A stretch of 51,749 bases of DNA from Arthrobacter sp. Leaf141 (GTDB taxonomy: Bacteria > Actinomycetota > Actinomycetes > Actinomycetales > Micrococcaceae): contig NZ_LMOL01000015.1 of the NCBI RefSeq assembly GCF_001424565.1, positions 18,644-70,392 of the forward strand. Reading direction: 5' to 3'. Position numbers and translations under genes: made by a program. Under the pieces are notes generated by a model that was not told the origin of the DNA, did no database searches, and was given only the letters and a program-made list of their open reading frames with translations. Positions 35,814 to 44,129 of the stretch are shown here, piece after piece (the stretch's first letter is position 1; each line of letters starts with the position of its first letter).

Positions 35814-37280
35814 GTGAACCCCGGCGTGGCGCTGGCAGCCGTGGCCGTGGTGTCGCTGGCCACGGCCGCGATCGGCTTCTATGGCCTGCGGATCTCCCGC
35901 ACCACCGGCGACTTCTACGTTGCCTCCCGGACGGTCCGGCCATGGTGGAACGCCTCGGCGATCGGCGGCGAGTATCTGTCCGCCGCGAGCTTCCTGGGGG
36001 TGGCCGGGCTCATCCTGCTCTCCGGGACCGATGCCCTGTGGTTCCCCGTGGGCTACACGGCCGGCTACCTGATGCTGCTGTTGTTTGTGGCTGCGCCGCT
36101 GCGCCGCTCGGGCGCCTACACGATCCCCGACTTCACCGAGGCTCGCCTCGATTCGAAGGCCGTCCGGAAGGTCACCAGCCTGGTGGTGGTACTGGTGGGC
36201 TGGCTCTACATCGTGCCGCAGCTGCACGGCGCCGCACTGACCATCCGGATCACCACCGGCTTGCCGTCCTGGGCCGGCTCCGTGGCGGTGGTGGTGGTGG
36301 TCTGCCTGACGGTGGTCTCCGGCGGGATGCGGTCCATCACCTTTGTCCAGGCGTTCCAGTACTGGCTCAAGCTCACGGCCCTGGCGCTGCCCATCCTGTT
36401 CATCATCTTTTACCTGGCTGGAACAGGAACCCCAGCACTGGCGCCGCCCGCGGCCAACCCCACCGGCGCTGCCCCCACCGGGCTGTACCAGAACGTGTCG
36501 CTGCTCGTGGCACTCCTGTTCGGCACGCTCGGGCTGCCGCACGTGCTGGTCCGGTTCTACACCAACCCGGACGGGCAGTCAGCGCGCCGGACCACGCTGA
36601 TTGTCCTTGGCCTGCTGTCCGTGTTTTACCTCTTCCCCACCGCGTATGGGCTGGTGGGCCGGGTCTTCGCACCGGGCCTGGCCCGGGCCGGGCAGGCGGA
36701 TGCCATGGTGCTGCTGCTCCCTGGCGAACTTGTGGGTGGGGTGGCAGGTGACCTGCTCTCGGCCCTTGTAGTGGCCGGCGCGTTTGCCGCGTTCCTGTCC
36801 ACCACATCGGGGCTGGTGGTGTCGCTGGCCGGCGTCATCAGCCAGGACGTCCTGGGCGGCGGCGTCGGCGGGTTCCGGCTCGCGGCGGTGCTGTCCGCCG
36901 TCGTGCCCCTGGGTTTTGCCTTCATGACGGACTCCCTGGCCCTGGCCGGCAGCGTGGGCCTGGTGTTTGCGTTTACCGCCTCCACGGTGTGCCCGGTGCT
37001 GCTGCTGGGCATCTGGTGGCGGGGACTAACGGACGTCGGGGCCATCGCCGGTATGGCCACCGGCGGGCTCCTTTGCGGCGGCGCGATGATCGCCGGCGCG
37101 GTTTCCGGCGCCGCGAACATCCCGGTGTGGCTGGCGCAGCCCGCCGCCTGGACCGTCCCGGCCGCGTTCGCCGTGATGGTGCTGGTCTCCCGTGCCACAG
37201 CCCGGCGGGTGCCCGGGACGATGCCACGGGTGATGACCCGCTTGCACACGCCGGAACGGCCGCTGGCAACCGAACGCTGA
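35814..37280 (+). CDS. Second SSS-family monocarboxylate/acetate symporter
   Basis: A 488-aa symporter with about 13 helices. It keeps the ActP-branch features FYVASRTVRPWWNASAIGGE, YLSAASFLGVAG, and GTLGLPHVLVRFYTNPDG. It is shorter than and clearly diverged from the ActP at 31296-32912, so the two are paralogues rather than a recent duplication, and they may differ in substrate (acetate, pyruvate, propionate or lactate). GTG 35814 follows the DUF485-like gene closely. Last gene of the kinase-regulator operon. Confidence 0.9.
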   Translation: MNPGVALAAVAVVSLATAAIGFYGLRISRTTGDFYVASRTVRPWWNASAIGGEYLSAASFLGVAGLILLSGTDALWFPVGYTAGYLMLLLFVAAPLRRSGAYTIPDFTEARLDSKAVRKVTSLVVVLVGWLYIVPQLHGAALTIRITTGLPSWAGSVAVVVVVCLTVVSGGMRSITFVQAFQYWLKLTALALPILFIIFYLAGTGTPALAPPAANPTGAAPTGLYQNVSLLVALLFGTLGLPHVLVRFYTNPDGQSARRTTLIVLGLLSVFYLFPTAYGLVGRVFAPGLARAGQADAMVLLLPGELVGGVAGDLLSALVVAGAFAAFLSTTSGLVVSLAGVISQDVLGGGVGGFRLAAVLSAVVPLGFAFMTDSLALAGSVGLVFAFTASTVCPVLLLGIWWRGLTDVGAIAGMATGGLLCGGAMIAGAVSGAANIPVWLAQPAAWTVPAAFAVMVLVSRATARRVPGTMPRVMTRLHTPERPLATER

Positions 37281-37298
37281 TCGGTGCACAATTACGGC

Positions 37299-38051
37299 AT
37301 GTCCACCGACGCCGGAAGCACTCCACGGCAGCAGGACGGGGCGCCGCCCGTCCAGCTGCCCGATACCGGTGCGGGGCCTGCCGCGGCGCCGGCCGGTGCA
37401 GTCCCGGCCGCTGTGCGGGCCCAGCTGCTGGCCACGGAGCACTGGGGACTGCTGGCATCCCGCAGCACCGCCCAAAGTGAGGTCCTGACCAGGATCAGCA
37501 TGTTCCTCACATTCACCTCCGCCAGTGTGGTGAGCGTGGCCCTGGTGGGGCAGGCCACAAAATTCTCCGAGCCGTTTTTCCTGCTTGCCGCGACCGTGCT
37601 CTGCATCGACGTTGCCATGGGTCTGCTCACGCAGGTGCGGGTCATCAACGTGGCGCACGAGGACCTGATGTATGTGACGGCCATGAACCGGCTGCGCGGC
37701 GCCTACGTTGACCTGGATCCCGGCGTGGCTCCCTACCTGATGGCCGGTTACCACGACGACCAGGCCGGGATGGACACTACTTACTACTTCTTCGGGGGCC
37801 GCAGCAAGTTCAGCCACGTGGCAGGCAGCAGCATGCTGTTTATCATCACCGCTAACGGCGCCCTCCTGGGTATGCTGGCAGGCGTCCTGCTGGCGGTCCT
37901 CGGTGCAGGCACGATCACGTCGTTCCTCGCCGGCGCTGCCGTCGGCCTGGCGTTCATCGCGTGGTCATCGGTGAGCGGCGCGCGCTCCTACCAAGGAATC
38001 CTGCGGCGCCACACGCCACTCTCCCCCACGCCGGCCGCCCCGGGCCCGTGA
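37299..38051 (+). CDS. Conserved-looking membrane protein of unknown function
   Basis: A 250-aa protein that I do not recognise. Residues 1-42 are Pro/Ala/Gly-rich. An amphipathic segment with EHWGLLASRSTAQSEVLTRI leads into membrane helices at about 66-84 and 87-107; a soluble stretch contains YVTAMNRLRGAYVDLDPGVA and ends with TTYYFFGGRSKFSHVAG; two more helices follow (about 178-200, 203-227). ATG 37299 is chosen; an in-frame GTG at 37284 is possible. It starts 18 bp after the symporter gene and may be co-transcribed with it. Confidence 0.72.
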   Translation: MSTDAGSTPRQQDGAPPVQLPDTGAGPAAAPAGAVPAAVRAQLLATEHWGLLASRSTAQSEVLTRISMFLTFTSASVVSVALVGQATKFSEPFFLLAATVLCIDVAMGLLTQVRVINVAHEDLMYVTAMNRLRGAYVDLDPGVAPYLMAGYHDDQAGMDTTYYFFGGRSKFSHVAGSSMLFIITANGALLGMLAGVLLAVLGAGTITSFLAGAAVGLAFIAWSSVSGARSYQGILRRHTPLSPTPAAPGP

Positions 38052-38060
38052 CGTGACCCC

Positions 38061-38123
38061 TGGCCGGTGATTGGCCGGTGATTGGCCGGCAGGCGGACGG
38101 TACACCGGAGGACGGTACACCGG
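38061..38123. repeat. Short tandem repeats after the membrane-protein gene
   Basis: TGGCCGGTGAT occurs at 38061-38071 and 38072-38082, with a partial copy to 38090. GGACGGTACACCGG occurs at 38095-38108 and, with a one-base extension between, at 38110-38123. They lie between convergent genes. Confidence 0.8.
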
Positions 38124-38168
38124 CGAGCGGTCCACCCGGCGGCGTAGCTCCCGCAGCGTAGCGCTGGG

Positions 38169-38753
38169 TCAGTCGATGGCCGCCATAAGTTCAACCACGC
38201 GGTCCAGGAACGCGTCCACCTGGGTTTCCTCGTAGCCGTCGGCGCCGGCGGCGGGGCGGAAGACGGCGCGGCGGACGTTGTCCACGCTCAAGGGCTTGTC
38301 GTTTTCGAGGTAGGCCACGAGTTCGCTGCAAAGGCTGTCCACGTCAGCCGTGTTGTAGCTGCGGACTTTGCTCTTGGCGGGCCGGCGGAACCTTTCGCCG
38401 TCAGGCCGGTGCAGACGGCCCCGGAGGATGCCGGACAGGTTGCCGATCTCCCGCAGCCAGGCTTCTTCGCCGCTGGCGGCGATCAGTTCATCGCGTTCCC
38501 GGCGGGCGAAGGCGTCTTCCAGCCGGTCCAGCGCGGCGTCCACCACGGTGGCGGAGTAGCCGCCCTTGACCGGGTCAAAGGACACTGCACGCACGTCCGA
38601 GCTGTGCACCGGCCGGTTGGCGGGTTCCGGTGCCTCGAGGGACACCCTGGCCTGCTGCAGGAACTTGTCCACCTGTTTGGCGTTATAGCCGTAGTCGCTG
38701 CGCTGTACGCGCTCGAAGGACGCGGGGATGTGCCGATGAATGTCCAATGCCAC
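38169..38753 (-). CDS. DivIVA domain-containing protein
   Basis: A 194-aa protein with DivIVA-type segments: FERVQRSDYGYNAKQVDKFL near the N-terminus, then two related copies, AVSFDPVKGGYSATVVDAAL and RAVFRPAAGADGYEETQVDA. There is no long coiled coil as in classical Wag31/DivIVA, so this is the short multi-domain type, of unknown function. I choose GTG 38753 because AAGGA lies 6 nt upstream; ATG 38759 would leave no spacing. Confidence 0.85.
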   Translation of the reverse strand: MALDIHRHIPASFERVQRSDYGYNAKQVDKFLQQARVSLEAPEPANRPVHSSDVRAVSFDPVKGGYSATVVDAALDRLEDAFARRERDELIAASGEEAWLREIGNLSGILRGRLHRPDGERFRRPAKSKVRSYNTADVDSLCSELVAYLENDKPLSVDNVRRAVFRPAAGADGYEETQVDAFLDRVVELMAAID

Positions 38754-38813
38754 TTTCATTCCTTCAATGCTTTGGCCGGCCCGGCTTCTGTGCGGGGCCC
38801 GGCTGCGGTTGGG

Positions 38814-39737
38814 TCAGGCCCCGGAGAACAGGACGTACAGGACAAAAACGAGGGGCGAGGCAAAAACGATGGAATCCAGCCGGTCCATCACGCCGCCGTG
38901 GCCCGGGAGGATGTCGCTCATGTCCTTGACGCCGAGTTCACGCTTGACCATGGATTCGGCCAGGTCCCCGATGGTGGCGGCCACGACCGTGCCCACGGCC
39001 AGGGCGACACCCACCCACCAGGGCTTGTCCAGGATGAAGATGCACGCCAGGATCCCAATCAGCATCGCGCCCGCCACCGAGCCGGAAAAACCTTCCCAGG
39101 TTTTTTTGGGGCTGATTTTGGGTGCCATGGGGTGTTTGCCCAGGGACGCGCCCACCAGGTATCCGAACGTGTCGTTGGAGACCACCAGAAGCAGCATCAC
39201 CGCTACCTGCCAGGCCCCTTCGGGGATGGTTCCGCCCGGCCACAGGCCCAACGGGGTCGCCCCGCCGGCCACGTGCAGCGGCAGGGCCGCGAAGCTGATG
39301 AAGAACGGCACCCAACCCAAAGTGAAGACCCCGGCGAAGATGCTGTTGGCCGAGCCAGCGGCGCTTTCGATGGACCGCCATAACAGCACCGCAATGCAAC
39401 TCGCCAGCATGGCGAACAGCAGGCTTTCGATGCCGCCGAGGTAGGCCACAAACGGCATGGCCACTGTTCCGGTCATCACCGGAATGATGGGCATCCTGGT
39501 GCCGTTGGCTTCCAGCGCCCGGTAGATCTCCCAGACCCCGAAGACGCCGAACGCGGTGGTGACCGCGACAAACCCGAGGGGCAGGAACAGCAGCCCGCCC
39601 AGGACCGCAATGAGCATGGCCAGCCCCACCACAACGGCGGCGGGCAGGTTACGCCCGGCCTTCGGGGTGGGATTGGGCCTGGGCTGCTTCCCCCGGGTGC
39701 GCGGCCCTGGTGCCGGGGCCTGTTCTGCCTGGCCCAT
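38814..39737 (-). CDS. cdsA: Phosphatidate cytidylyltransferase (CDP-diacylglycerol synthase)
   Basis: A 307-aa membrane enzyme making CDP-diacylglycerol from phosphatidic acid and CTP. A basic, Pro-rich cytoplasmic N-terminus (1-33) precedes about eight helices. The CdsA signature is complete near the C-terminus: ESMVKRELGVKDMSDILPGH continuing GGVMDRLDS. The ATG shares a base with the frr stop, giving the common pyrH-frr-cdsA order. Confidence 0.95.
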   Translation of the reverse strand: MGQAEQAPAPGPRTRGKQPRPNPTPKAGRNLPAAVVVGLAMLIAVLGGLLFLPLGFVAVTTAFGVFGVWEIYRALEANGTRMPIIPVMTGTVAMPFVAYLGGIESLLFAMLASCIAVLLWRSIESAAGSANSIFAGVFTLGWVPFFISFAALPLHVAGGATPLGLWPGGTIPEGAWQVAVMLLLVVSNDTFGYLVGASLGKHPMAPKISPKKTWEGFSGSVAGAMLIGILACIFILDKPWWVGVALAVGTVVAATIGDLAESMVKRELGVKDMSDILPGHGGVMDRLDSIVFASPLVFVLYVLFSGA

Positions 39738-40294
39738 CAGACTTCGAGCAGCTCTGCTTCCTTGCGCTTGAGCAGCTCATCGATGCCGTCCACGTGCGCT
39801 TTGGTCAGGCCGTCCAGTTCCTTTTCGGCACGGTTGCCGTCATCCTCACCGGCCTCGCCGTCTTTGACCAGGCGGTCAAGGGTTTCCTTGGCCTTGCGGC
39901 GGATGTTCCGGATGGACACCTTGGCGTCCTCGCCCTTGTTCTTGACGATCTTGACGTATTCCTTGCGGCGTTCCTTGGTCAACTCCGGGATGGTGATCCG
40001 GATGACGTTGCCATCGTTGGACGGGTTGGCGCCAACCTCGGAGTCGCTCAAGGCCCGCTCGATGTCGCGCAGGGCGGTCTTGTCGAACGGGGTGATGAGG
40101 ATGGTGCGGGCGTCCGGGATGGCGAAGGAGGCCAGCTGCTGCAGGGGCGTGGGTGAGCCGTAGTACTCCACCAGGACCTTGTTGTAGAGGCCCGGGTTGG
40201 CGCGGCCGGTGCGGACGGAAGCGAAATCGTCCTTGGCTACCTCTACGGCCTTGTCCATCTTTTCTTCGGCTTCGAGCAAGGTTTCTTCGATCAC
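39737..40294 (-). CDS. frr: Ribosome recycling factor
   Basis: A 185-aa protein that splits post-termination ribosomes with EF-G. It has [40 protein letters not shown], and the C-terminal coiled helices ending [21 protein letters not shown] 40294 is the start, with AGGAG 5 nt upstream; the longer in-frame extension lacks family similarity. Confidence 0.97.
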   Translation of the reverse strand: MIEETLLEAEEKMDKAVEVAKDDFASVRTGRANPGLYNKVLVEYYGSPTPLQQLASFAIPDARTILITPFDKTALRDIERALSDSEVGANPSNDGNVIRITIPELTKERRKEYVKIVKNKGEDAKVSIRNIRRKAKETLDRLVKDGEAGEDDGNRAEKELDGLTKAHVDGIDELLKRKEAELLEV

Positions 40295-40366
40295 GGCATC
40301 TCCTGACGGTTCGGGTGCAGTCCGGGGCGCCGGTTTCCTGCACACACGTGGTTCTTCTGTTGCTGG

Positions 40367-40398
40367 TTCCGGCCCCGCCTGCAGGGCGGGGAACGGAA
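40367..40398. other. Hairpin between pyrH and frr
   Basis: TTCCG (40367-40371) and CCCCGCC (40373-40379) pair with GGCGGGG (40385-40391) and CGGAA (40394-40398). There is no U-tract, so it may process or stabilise the mRNA rather than terminate it. Confidence 0.5.
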
Positions 40399-40424
40399 GG
40401 GTCCTGAAATCATCCTAGCCGCAG

Positions 40425-41162
40425 CTAGGCGGAGACCAGGGTGCCCAGCTTTTCGCCCTTGATGGCGCGGGTGACGTTGCCTTCGCCTTCCATGCCGAAC
40501 ACAACCATGGAGAGGTCGTTGTCCTTGCACATGGTCATGGCGGTCTGGTCCATCACGCGGATGTCGCGGCGCAGCGCGTCGTCGTAGCTGAGCGTCTCCA
40601 GCCGCTCGGCGGTGGGGTCCTTCTTGGGGTCCGCCGTGTACACGGCGTCCACGCCGCTCTTGGCCATCAGGACCACGTCTGCGTGGACTTCGAGGGCGCG
40701 CTGGGCGGCCACGGTGTCGGTGGAGAAGTACGGCAGGCCGGCGCCGGCGCCGAAGATGACAACGCGGCCCTTTTCCATGTGGCGGATGGCGCGGCGCGGA
40801 ATGTAGGCCTCTGCGACCTGGCCCATGGTGATGGCGCTCTGGACGCGGGTTTCAACGCCGGCCTGTTCCAGGAAGTCCTGCAGGGCCAGGCAGTTCATCA
40901 CGGTTCCCAGCATGCCCATGTAGTCGGCGCGGGAACGGTCCATGCCGCTCTGGGACAGCTCTGCCCCGCGGAAAAAGTTGCCGCCACCCACCACGATGGC
41001 CACTTCAACGTCCGGCACGGCTGCGGCGATCTGCTTGGCGACGTCGCGGACGGTCTCGGGGTCAACACCGAGCTTTCCGCCGCCGAAGACCTCACCCGAG
41101 AGCTTCAGGAGGACCCGCCGCTTGTTTTTTTCCGGTTGGATTACACTGTTGACGGCTTCCAT
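40425..41162 (-). CDS. pyrH: Uridylate kinase (UMP kinase)
   Basis: A 245-aa amino-acid-kinase fold enzyme making UDP from UMP. Motifs are [48 protein letters not shown] and [23 protein letters not shown] 41162 has AAGG-type spacing and fits the family; the longer frame to 41396 runs back across the tsf terminator. It therefore has its own promoter between 41163 and 41239. Confidence 0.97.
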   Translation of the reverse strand: MEAVNSVIQPEKNKRRVLLKLSGEVFGGGKLGVDPETVRDVAKQIAAAVPDVEVAIVVGGGNFFRGAELSQSGMDRSRADYMGMLGTVMNCLALQDFLEQAGVETRVQSAITMGQVAEAYIPRRAIRHMEKGRVVIFGAGAGLPYFSTDTVAAQRALEVHADVVLMAKSGVDAVYTADPKKDPTAERLETLSYDDALRRDIRVMDQTAMTMCKDNDLSMVVFGMEGEGNVTRAIKGEKLGTLVSA

Positions 41163-41239
41163 GATGCCTTCCCGTTGATGAGTCTGAAAAAAGGTTATCC
41201 TGCCGGGGCCGATGCCCGGTAACGGCCGGTTGCATGCAA

Positions 41240-41269
41240 AAGGGGCAGCCACCGAAGTGGCCGCCCCTT
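41240..41269 (-). terminator. Rho-independent terminator of tsf
   Basis: Read on the minus strand, AAGGGGC-GGCCAC, loop TTCG, GTGGCTGCCCCTT and then TTTGC form a GC-rich hairpin with one mismatched pair and a short U-run. Confidence 0.85.
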
Positions 41270-41280
41270 GGCAGGATCGG

Positions 41281-42117
41281 CTAGGAGCCGACGCGGAAGC
41301 GCGCGAACGCGGTTCCCTTGACACCGGCCTCTTCGAGGACCTGTGCCACTGACTTCTTGGCGTCCTTGGCGAAGGACTGGTCAACCAGGACCTCACCCTT
41401 GAAGAAGCCCGTTACGCGGCCTTCAACAATCTTGGTGAGGGCGGCTTCGGGCTTGCCTTCGGCCTTGGCGGTCTCCTCGGCGATGCGGCGCTCGGAGTCA
41501 ACCAGGTCGGCCGGAACGTCCTCGCGGGTGAGGTAGTTCGGGGCCATCGCGGCGATGTGCACGGCAACGTCGTGGGCGGCGGTGGCGGCGGCTTCGCCTG
41601 CACCGTCAACAGCGAACAGCACGCCGACCTGGGCCGGAAGGTCCTTGGAGGTCTTGTGCAGGTAGGCGTCAACCGTGCCGCCTTCGATGCGGGAGATCCG
41701 GCGGACAACAACCTTTTCACCCAGGATGGCGCCCTCTTCGACGACAACCTCGGACAGCGGCTTGCCGTCAACTTCGGTGGCCAGCAGGGTTTCGAGATCG
41801 GCAGCGCCGGACTCGACAGCAACAGCCAGGACCTGGTCGGCGAGCTGGATGAACTTGTCGGCCTTGGCCACGAAGTCGGTTTCGCAGTTGACTTCGATCA
41901 TGATGCCGACGCCGTTGCTGACCTTGGCAGCAACCAGGCCTTCAGCGGTGGAACGGCCTTCGCGCTTCGTGGCACCCTTGAGGCCCTTGATGCGGATGAT
42001 TTCGATGGCCTTCTCGGCGTCACCGTTGGCTTCGTCAAGAGCCTTCTTGACATCCATCATGCCGGCGCCGGTGCGCTCACGCAGGGCTTTGATGTCCGCG
42101 GCAGTGTAGTTCGCCAT
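41281..42117 (-). CDS. tsf: Elongation factor Ts
   Basis: A 278-aa guanine-nucleotide exchange factor for EF-Tu. The N-terminal UBA-like domain [20 protein letters not shown], the [15 protein letters not shown] segment and [10 protein letters not shown] are diagnostic. It follows rpsB, as in most bacteria, after a 126-bp gap holding a strong hairpin, and is closed by its own terminator. Confidence 0.97.
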   Translation of the reverse strand: MANYTAADIKALRERTGAGMMDVKKALDEANGDAEKAIEIIRIKGLKGATKREGRSTAEGLVAAKVSNGVGIMIEVNCETDFVAKADKFIQLADQVLAVAVESGAADLETLLATEVDGKPLSEVVVEEGAILGEKVVVRRISRIEGGTVDAYLHKTSKDLPAQVGVLFAVDGAGEAAATAAHDVAVHIAAMAPNYLTREDVPADLVDSERRIAEETAKAEGKPEAALTKIVEGRVTGFFKGEVLVDQSFAKDAKKSVAQVLEEAGVKGTAFARFRVGS

Positions 42118-42155
42118 GTGAACCCCTCTGTCTAGAAATTTGATGTGGTGTACGG

Positions 42156-42200
42156 ACTGACAGGATGGCAGCCCACACCGTGGGCGGCCATCCTGTCAGT
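42156..42200. other. Long hairpin between rpsB and tsf
   Basis: ACTGACAGGATGGC (42156-42169) pairs perfectly with 42187-42200, and GCCCA (42171-42175) with TGGGC (42181-42185), around a 5-nt loop. No U-tract follows, so partial attenuation, RNase processing or stabilisation is more likely than full termination. Confidence 0.8.
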
Positions 42201-42243
42201 GGCTCCGGCTGCACGCAGCGCGGAGAGTCCGGATTTACTTGTG

Positions 42244-43134
42244 TTACTTGGCTTCTTCGGCAGGAGCCTCGGCGGCGGGAGCCTCGGCAGCAGCCGGGGC
42301 TTCCTCTGCAGCGGCTGCAGCCGGAGCTTCTTCGGCGGCGGGAGCAGCAGCTGCGGCTTCCTCGGCCTTGTTGCCTTCGAGGAGCTCGCGCTCCCACTCG
42401 GCCAGCGGCTCTTCCGGAGCTTCCGTGGTACCGGTTGCACGCTGGTTGCGGGCGATCAGGCCCTCAGCAACGGCGTCGGCAACAACGCGGGTCAGCAGGT
42501 TGACGGAGCGGATGGCGTCGTCGTTACCCGGGATCGGGAAGTCGACTTCGTCCGGATCGCAGTTGGTGTCCAGGATGGCCACAACCGGGATGTTCAGCTT
42601 CTTGGCCTCGTCAACGGCGAGGTGTTCCTTCTTGGTGTCCACGATCCAGAGCACGGAGGGTGCCTTGGTCAGGTTGCGGATACCACCGAGGTTGGTTTCC
42701 AGCTTGGTCAGTTCACGGCGAAGGAGCAGCAGTTCCTTCTTGGTGTACGCGGAACCGGCGACGTCGTCGAAGTCGATCTCTTCGAGTTCCTTCATGCGCT
42801 GGATGCGCTTGGAGACCGTCTGGAAGTTGGTCAGCATACCGCCGAGCCAACGCTGGTTCACGTAGGGCTGGCCCACGCGGGTTGCCTGCTCGGCGATGGA
42901 TTCCTGCGCCTGCTTCTTGGTGCCGACGAAGAGTACGGTACCGCCGTGTGCAACGGTGGCCTTCACGAACTCGTAGGCACGGTCGATGTAGGACAGCGAC
43001 TGCTGCAGGTCAATGATGTAGATACCGTTGCGCTCCGTGAAGATGAAACGCTTCATCTTCGGGTTCCAACGGCGGGTCTGGTGTCCAAAGTGGACGCCGC
43101 TGTCAAGCAGCTGGCGCATAGTTACGACGGGCAT
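42244..43134 (-). CDS. rpsB: 30S ribosomal protein S2
   Basis: A 296-aa S2. The N-terminus [20 protein letters not shown] and the stretches [37 protein letters not shown] and [20 protein letters not shown] are canonical. Beyond about residue 238 there is a low-complexity Ala/Glu/Pro tail, found in S2 of several actinobacteria. GGAAGGAG precedes the ATG. The leader holds a palindrome near the ribosome site (43165-43183) and the multi-helix element 43241-43340. Confidence 0.97.
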   Translation of the reverse strand: MPVVTMRQLLDSGVHFGHQTRRWNPKMKRFIFTERNGIYIIDLQQSLSYIDRAYEFVKATVAHGGTVLFVGTKKQAQESIAEQATRVGQPYVNQRWLGGMLTNFQTVSKRIQRMKELEEIDFDDVAGSAYTKKELLLLRRELTKLETNLGGIRNLTKAPSVLWIVDTKKEHLAVDEAKKLNIPVVAILDTNCDPDEVDFPIPGNDDAIRSVNLLTRVVADAVAEGLIARNQRATGTTEAPEEPLAEWERELLEGNKAEEAAAAAPAAEEAPAAAAAEEAPAAAEAPAAEAPAEEAK

Positions 43135-43582
43135 GCCGACGCTCCTTCCGGCAGGTCATTCATGAGAGAGCCCATGGCTCTCTTACCCTGCCAATTGTTG
43201 ACGGTTGGTTTAGCGTGACCCGGGTTGGGCCGTGCTCCTGGCATCCATCACGCTTCCCATCAGGACCGGTAAGGTCCTGACCGCAGGAGGCGCGATCCTC
43301 CCAGGGAAAGCCGGAGCTTTCCTGCAGGAGGGCTGGATGCGCGTAGTCAGCCACCGCTCCCCCACACTCCTGAATGAGATGTGCCGACGCGCCCCGGACA
43401 GGGGTGTACACCGCTGGGGTGGACCACCGGGACGGGAGGCGTTGAGGGCGCAGCAAACTGCTCCGTCAAGTGTACTACAGCCGCCCGCTTCCGCTGGACA
43501 CCGGGAGCGGCCCGGCAGGACGTTTTCCACATGGCCAGGCCGGCAGCTTCCGGGGCGTCCCCGGCAGGTGGATGCTGGGTTG
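43135..43582. other. 448-bp divergent region between rpsB and the M23 peptidase gene
   Basis: No credible gene is seen. It contains a perfect hairpin, AGAGAGCC/GGCTCTCT (43165-43183), just upstream of the rpsB ribosome site, and the structured element at 43241-43340. TTGACG occurs on the minus strand near 43473-43468, but no good -10 follows, so I assign no promoter. Confidence 0.6.
43241..43340. ncRNA. Candidate structured RNA (four-helix element), possible rpsB leader
   Basis: A 7-bp closing stem (GCATCCA 43241-43247 with TGGATGC 43334-43340) encloses three perfect hairpins: TCAGGACC/GGTCCTGA (43260-43267/43273-43280), GGAGG/CCTCC (43286-43290/43297-43301) and GGAAAGC/GCTTTCC (43305-43311/43316-43322). 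Read on the minus strand it would lie 107-206 nt upstream of the rpsB ATG; read on the plus strand it would be in the M23 leader. I could not match it to a riboswitch class I know. Confidence 0.45.
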
Positions 43583-44089
43583 ATGAAGAGCTTACTGCTC
43601 CTGGCGGCACTGGTACTGGTGGCCGGAACCACGGTGCCGGCGGATACGCCGCGGGCCGGCTGGCAGTGGCCGCTCTCCCCCCGTCCGCAGGTGCTGCGTC
43701 CGTTCGCACCGCCGCCCCAACCGTGGCTCAGCGGGCACCGCGGGGTGGACCTGGTCGCAGCGTTCGACGGCGCCCCGGTCGCCTCGCCTGCCGCCGGCAC
43801 CGTGTCCTTCGCCGGGGTGGTGGTTGACCGGCCGGTGCTGACCATCGACCACGGAAACGGACTGCGGAGCAGTTTCGAACCGGTACTCAGCACCCTTCCG
43901 ACGGGCACGGCCGTGACCGCCGGACAGGTGGTGGGGCAGCTGGCGGGGACCGCCGCGGGCGGGCACTGCGGCTCCGTTCCCTGCCTGCATTGGGGCGTCC
44001 GGCAGGGAGGCGCCTACCTGGACCCGCTGGAGTTTGTGATGGACCTGCGCCCATCCGTCCTGCTGCCGCTAAGCGGCGAACCGCCGTGA
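43583..44089 (+). CDS. M23 (LytM-like) peptidase-domain protein
   Basis: A 168-aa exported protein. A signal peptide (1-17, KSLLLLAALVLVAG) is followed by the M23 domain: zinc ligands His52 and Asp56 in SGHRGVDLVA, His90 in TIDHGNGL, and the final zinc ligand His136 in PCLHWGV. The usual first His of the HxH pair is Cys134 here, so hydrolysis may be altered or lost. Linkage next to rpsB occurs in other actinobacteria (for example Rv2891 beside rpsB). ATG 43583 is weakly supplied with a ribosome site; GTG 43568 is possible. Confidence 0.82.
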   Translation: MKSLLLLAALVLVAGTTVPADTPRAGWQWPLSPRPQVLRPFAPPPQPWLSGHRGVDLVAAFDGAPVASPAAGTVSFAGVVVDRPVLTIDHGNGLRSSFEPVLSTLPTGTAVTAGQVVGQLAGTAAGGHCGSVPCLHWGVRQGGAYLDPLEFVMDLRPSVLLPLSGEPP

Positions 44090-44129
44090 GGCACGGATCG
44101 CTAAAGAGGGACAGCGGAGTGGGCCCCGG

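Noticed and set aside
43183..43582. c-di-AMP (ydaO-type) riboswitch for the M23 gene
   Set aside because: The conserved GAAUC and GGGGA-type blocks of that class are not present on either strand; the region is kept only as an unclassified structured element.
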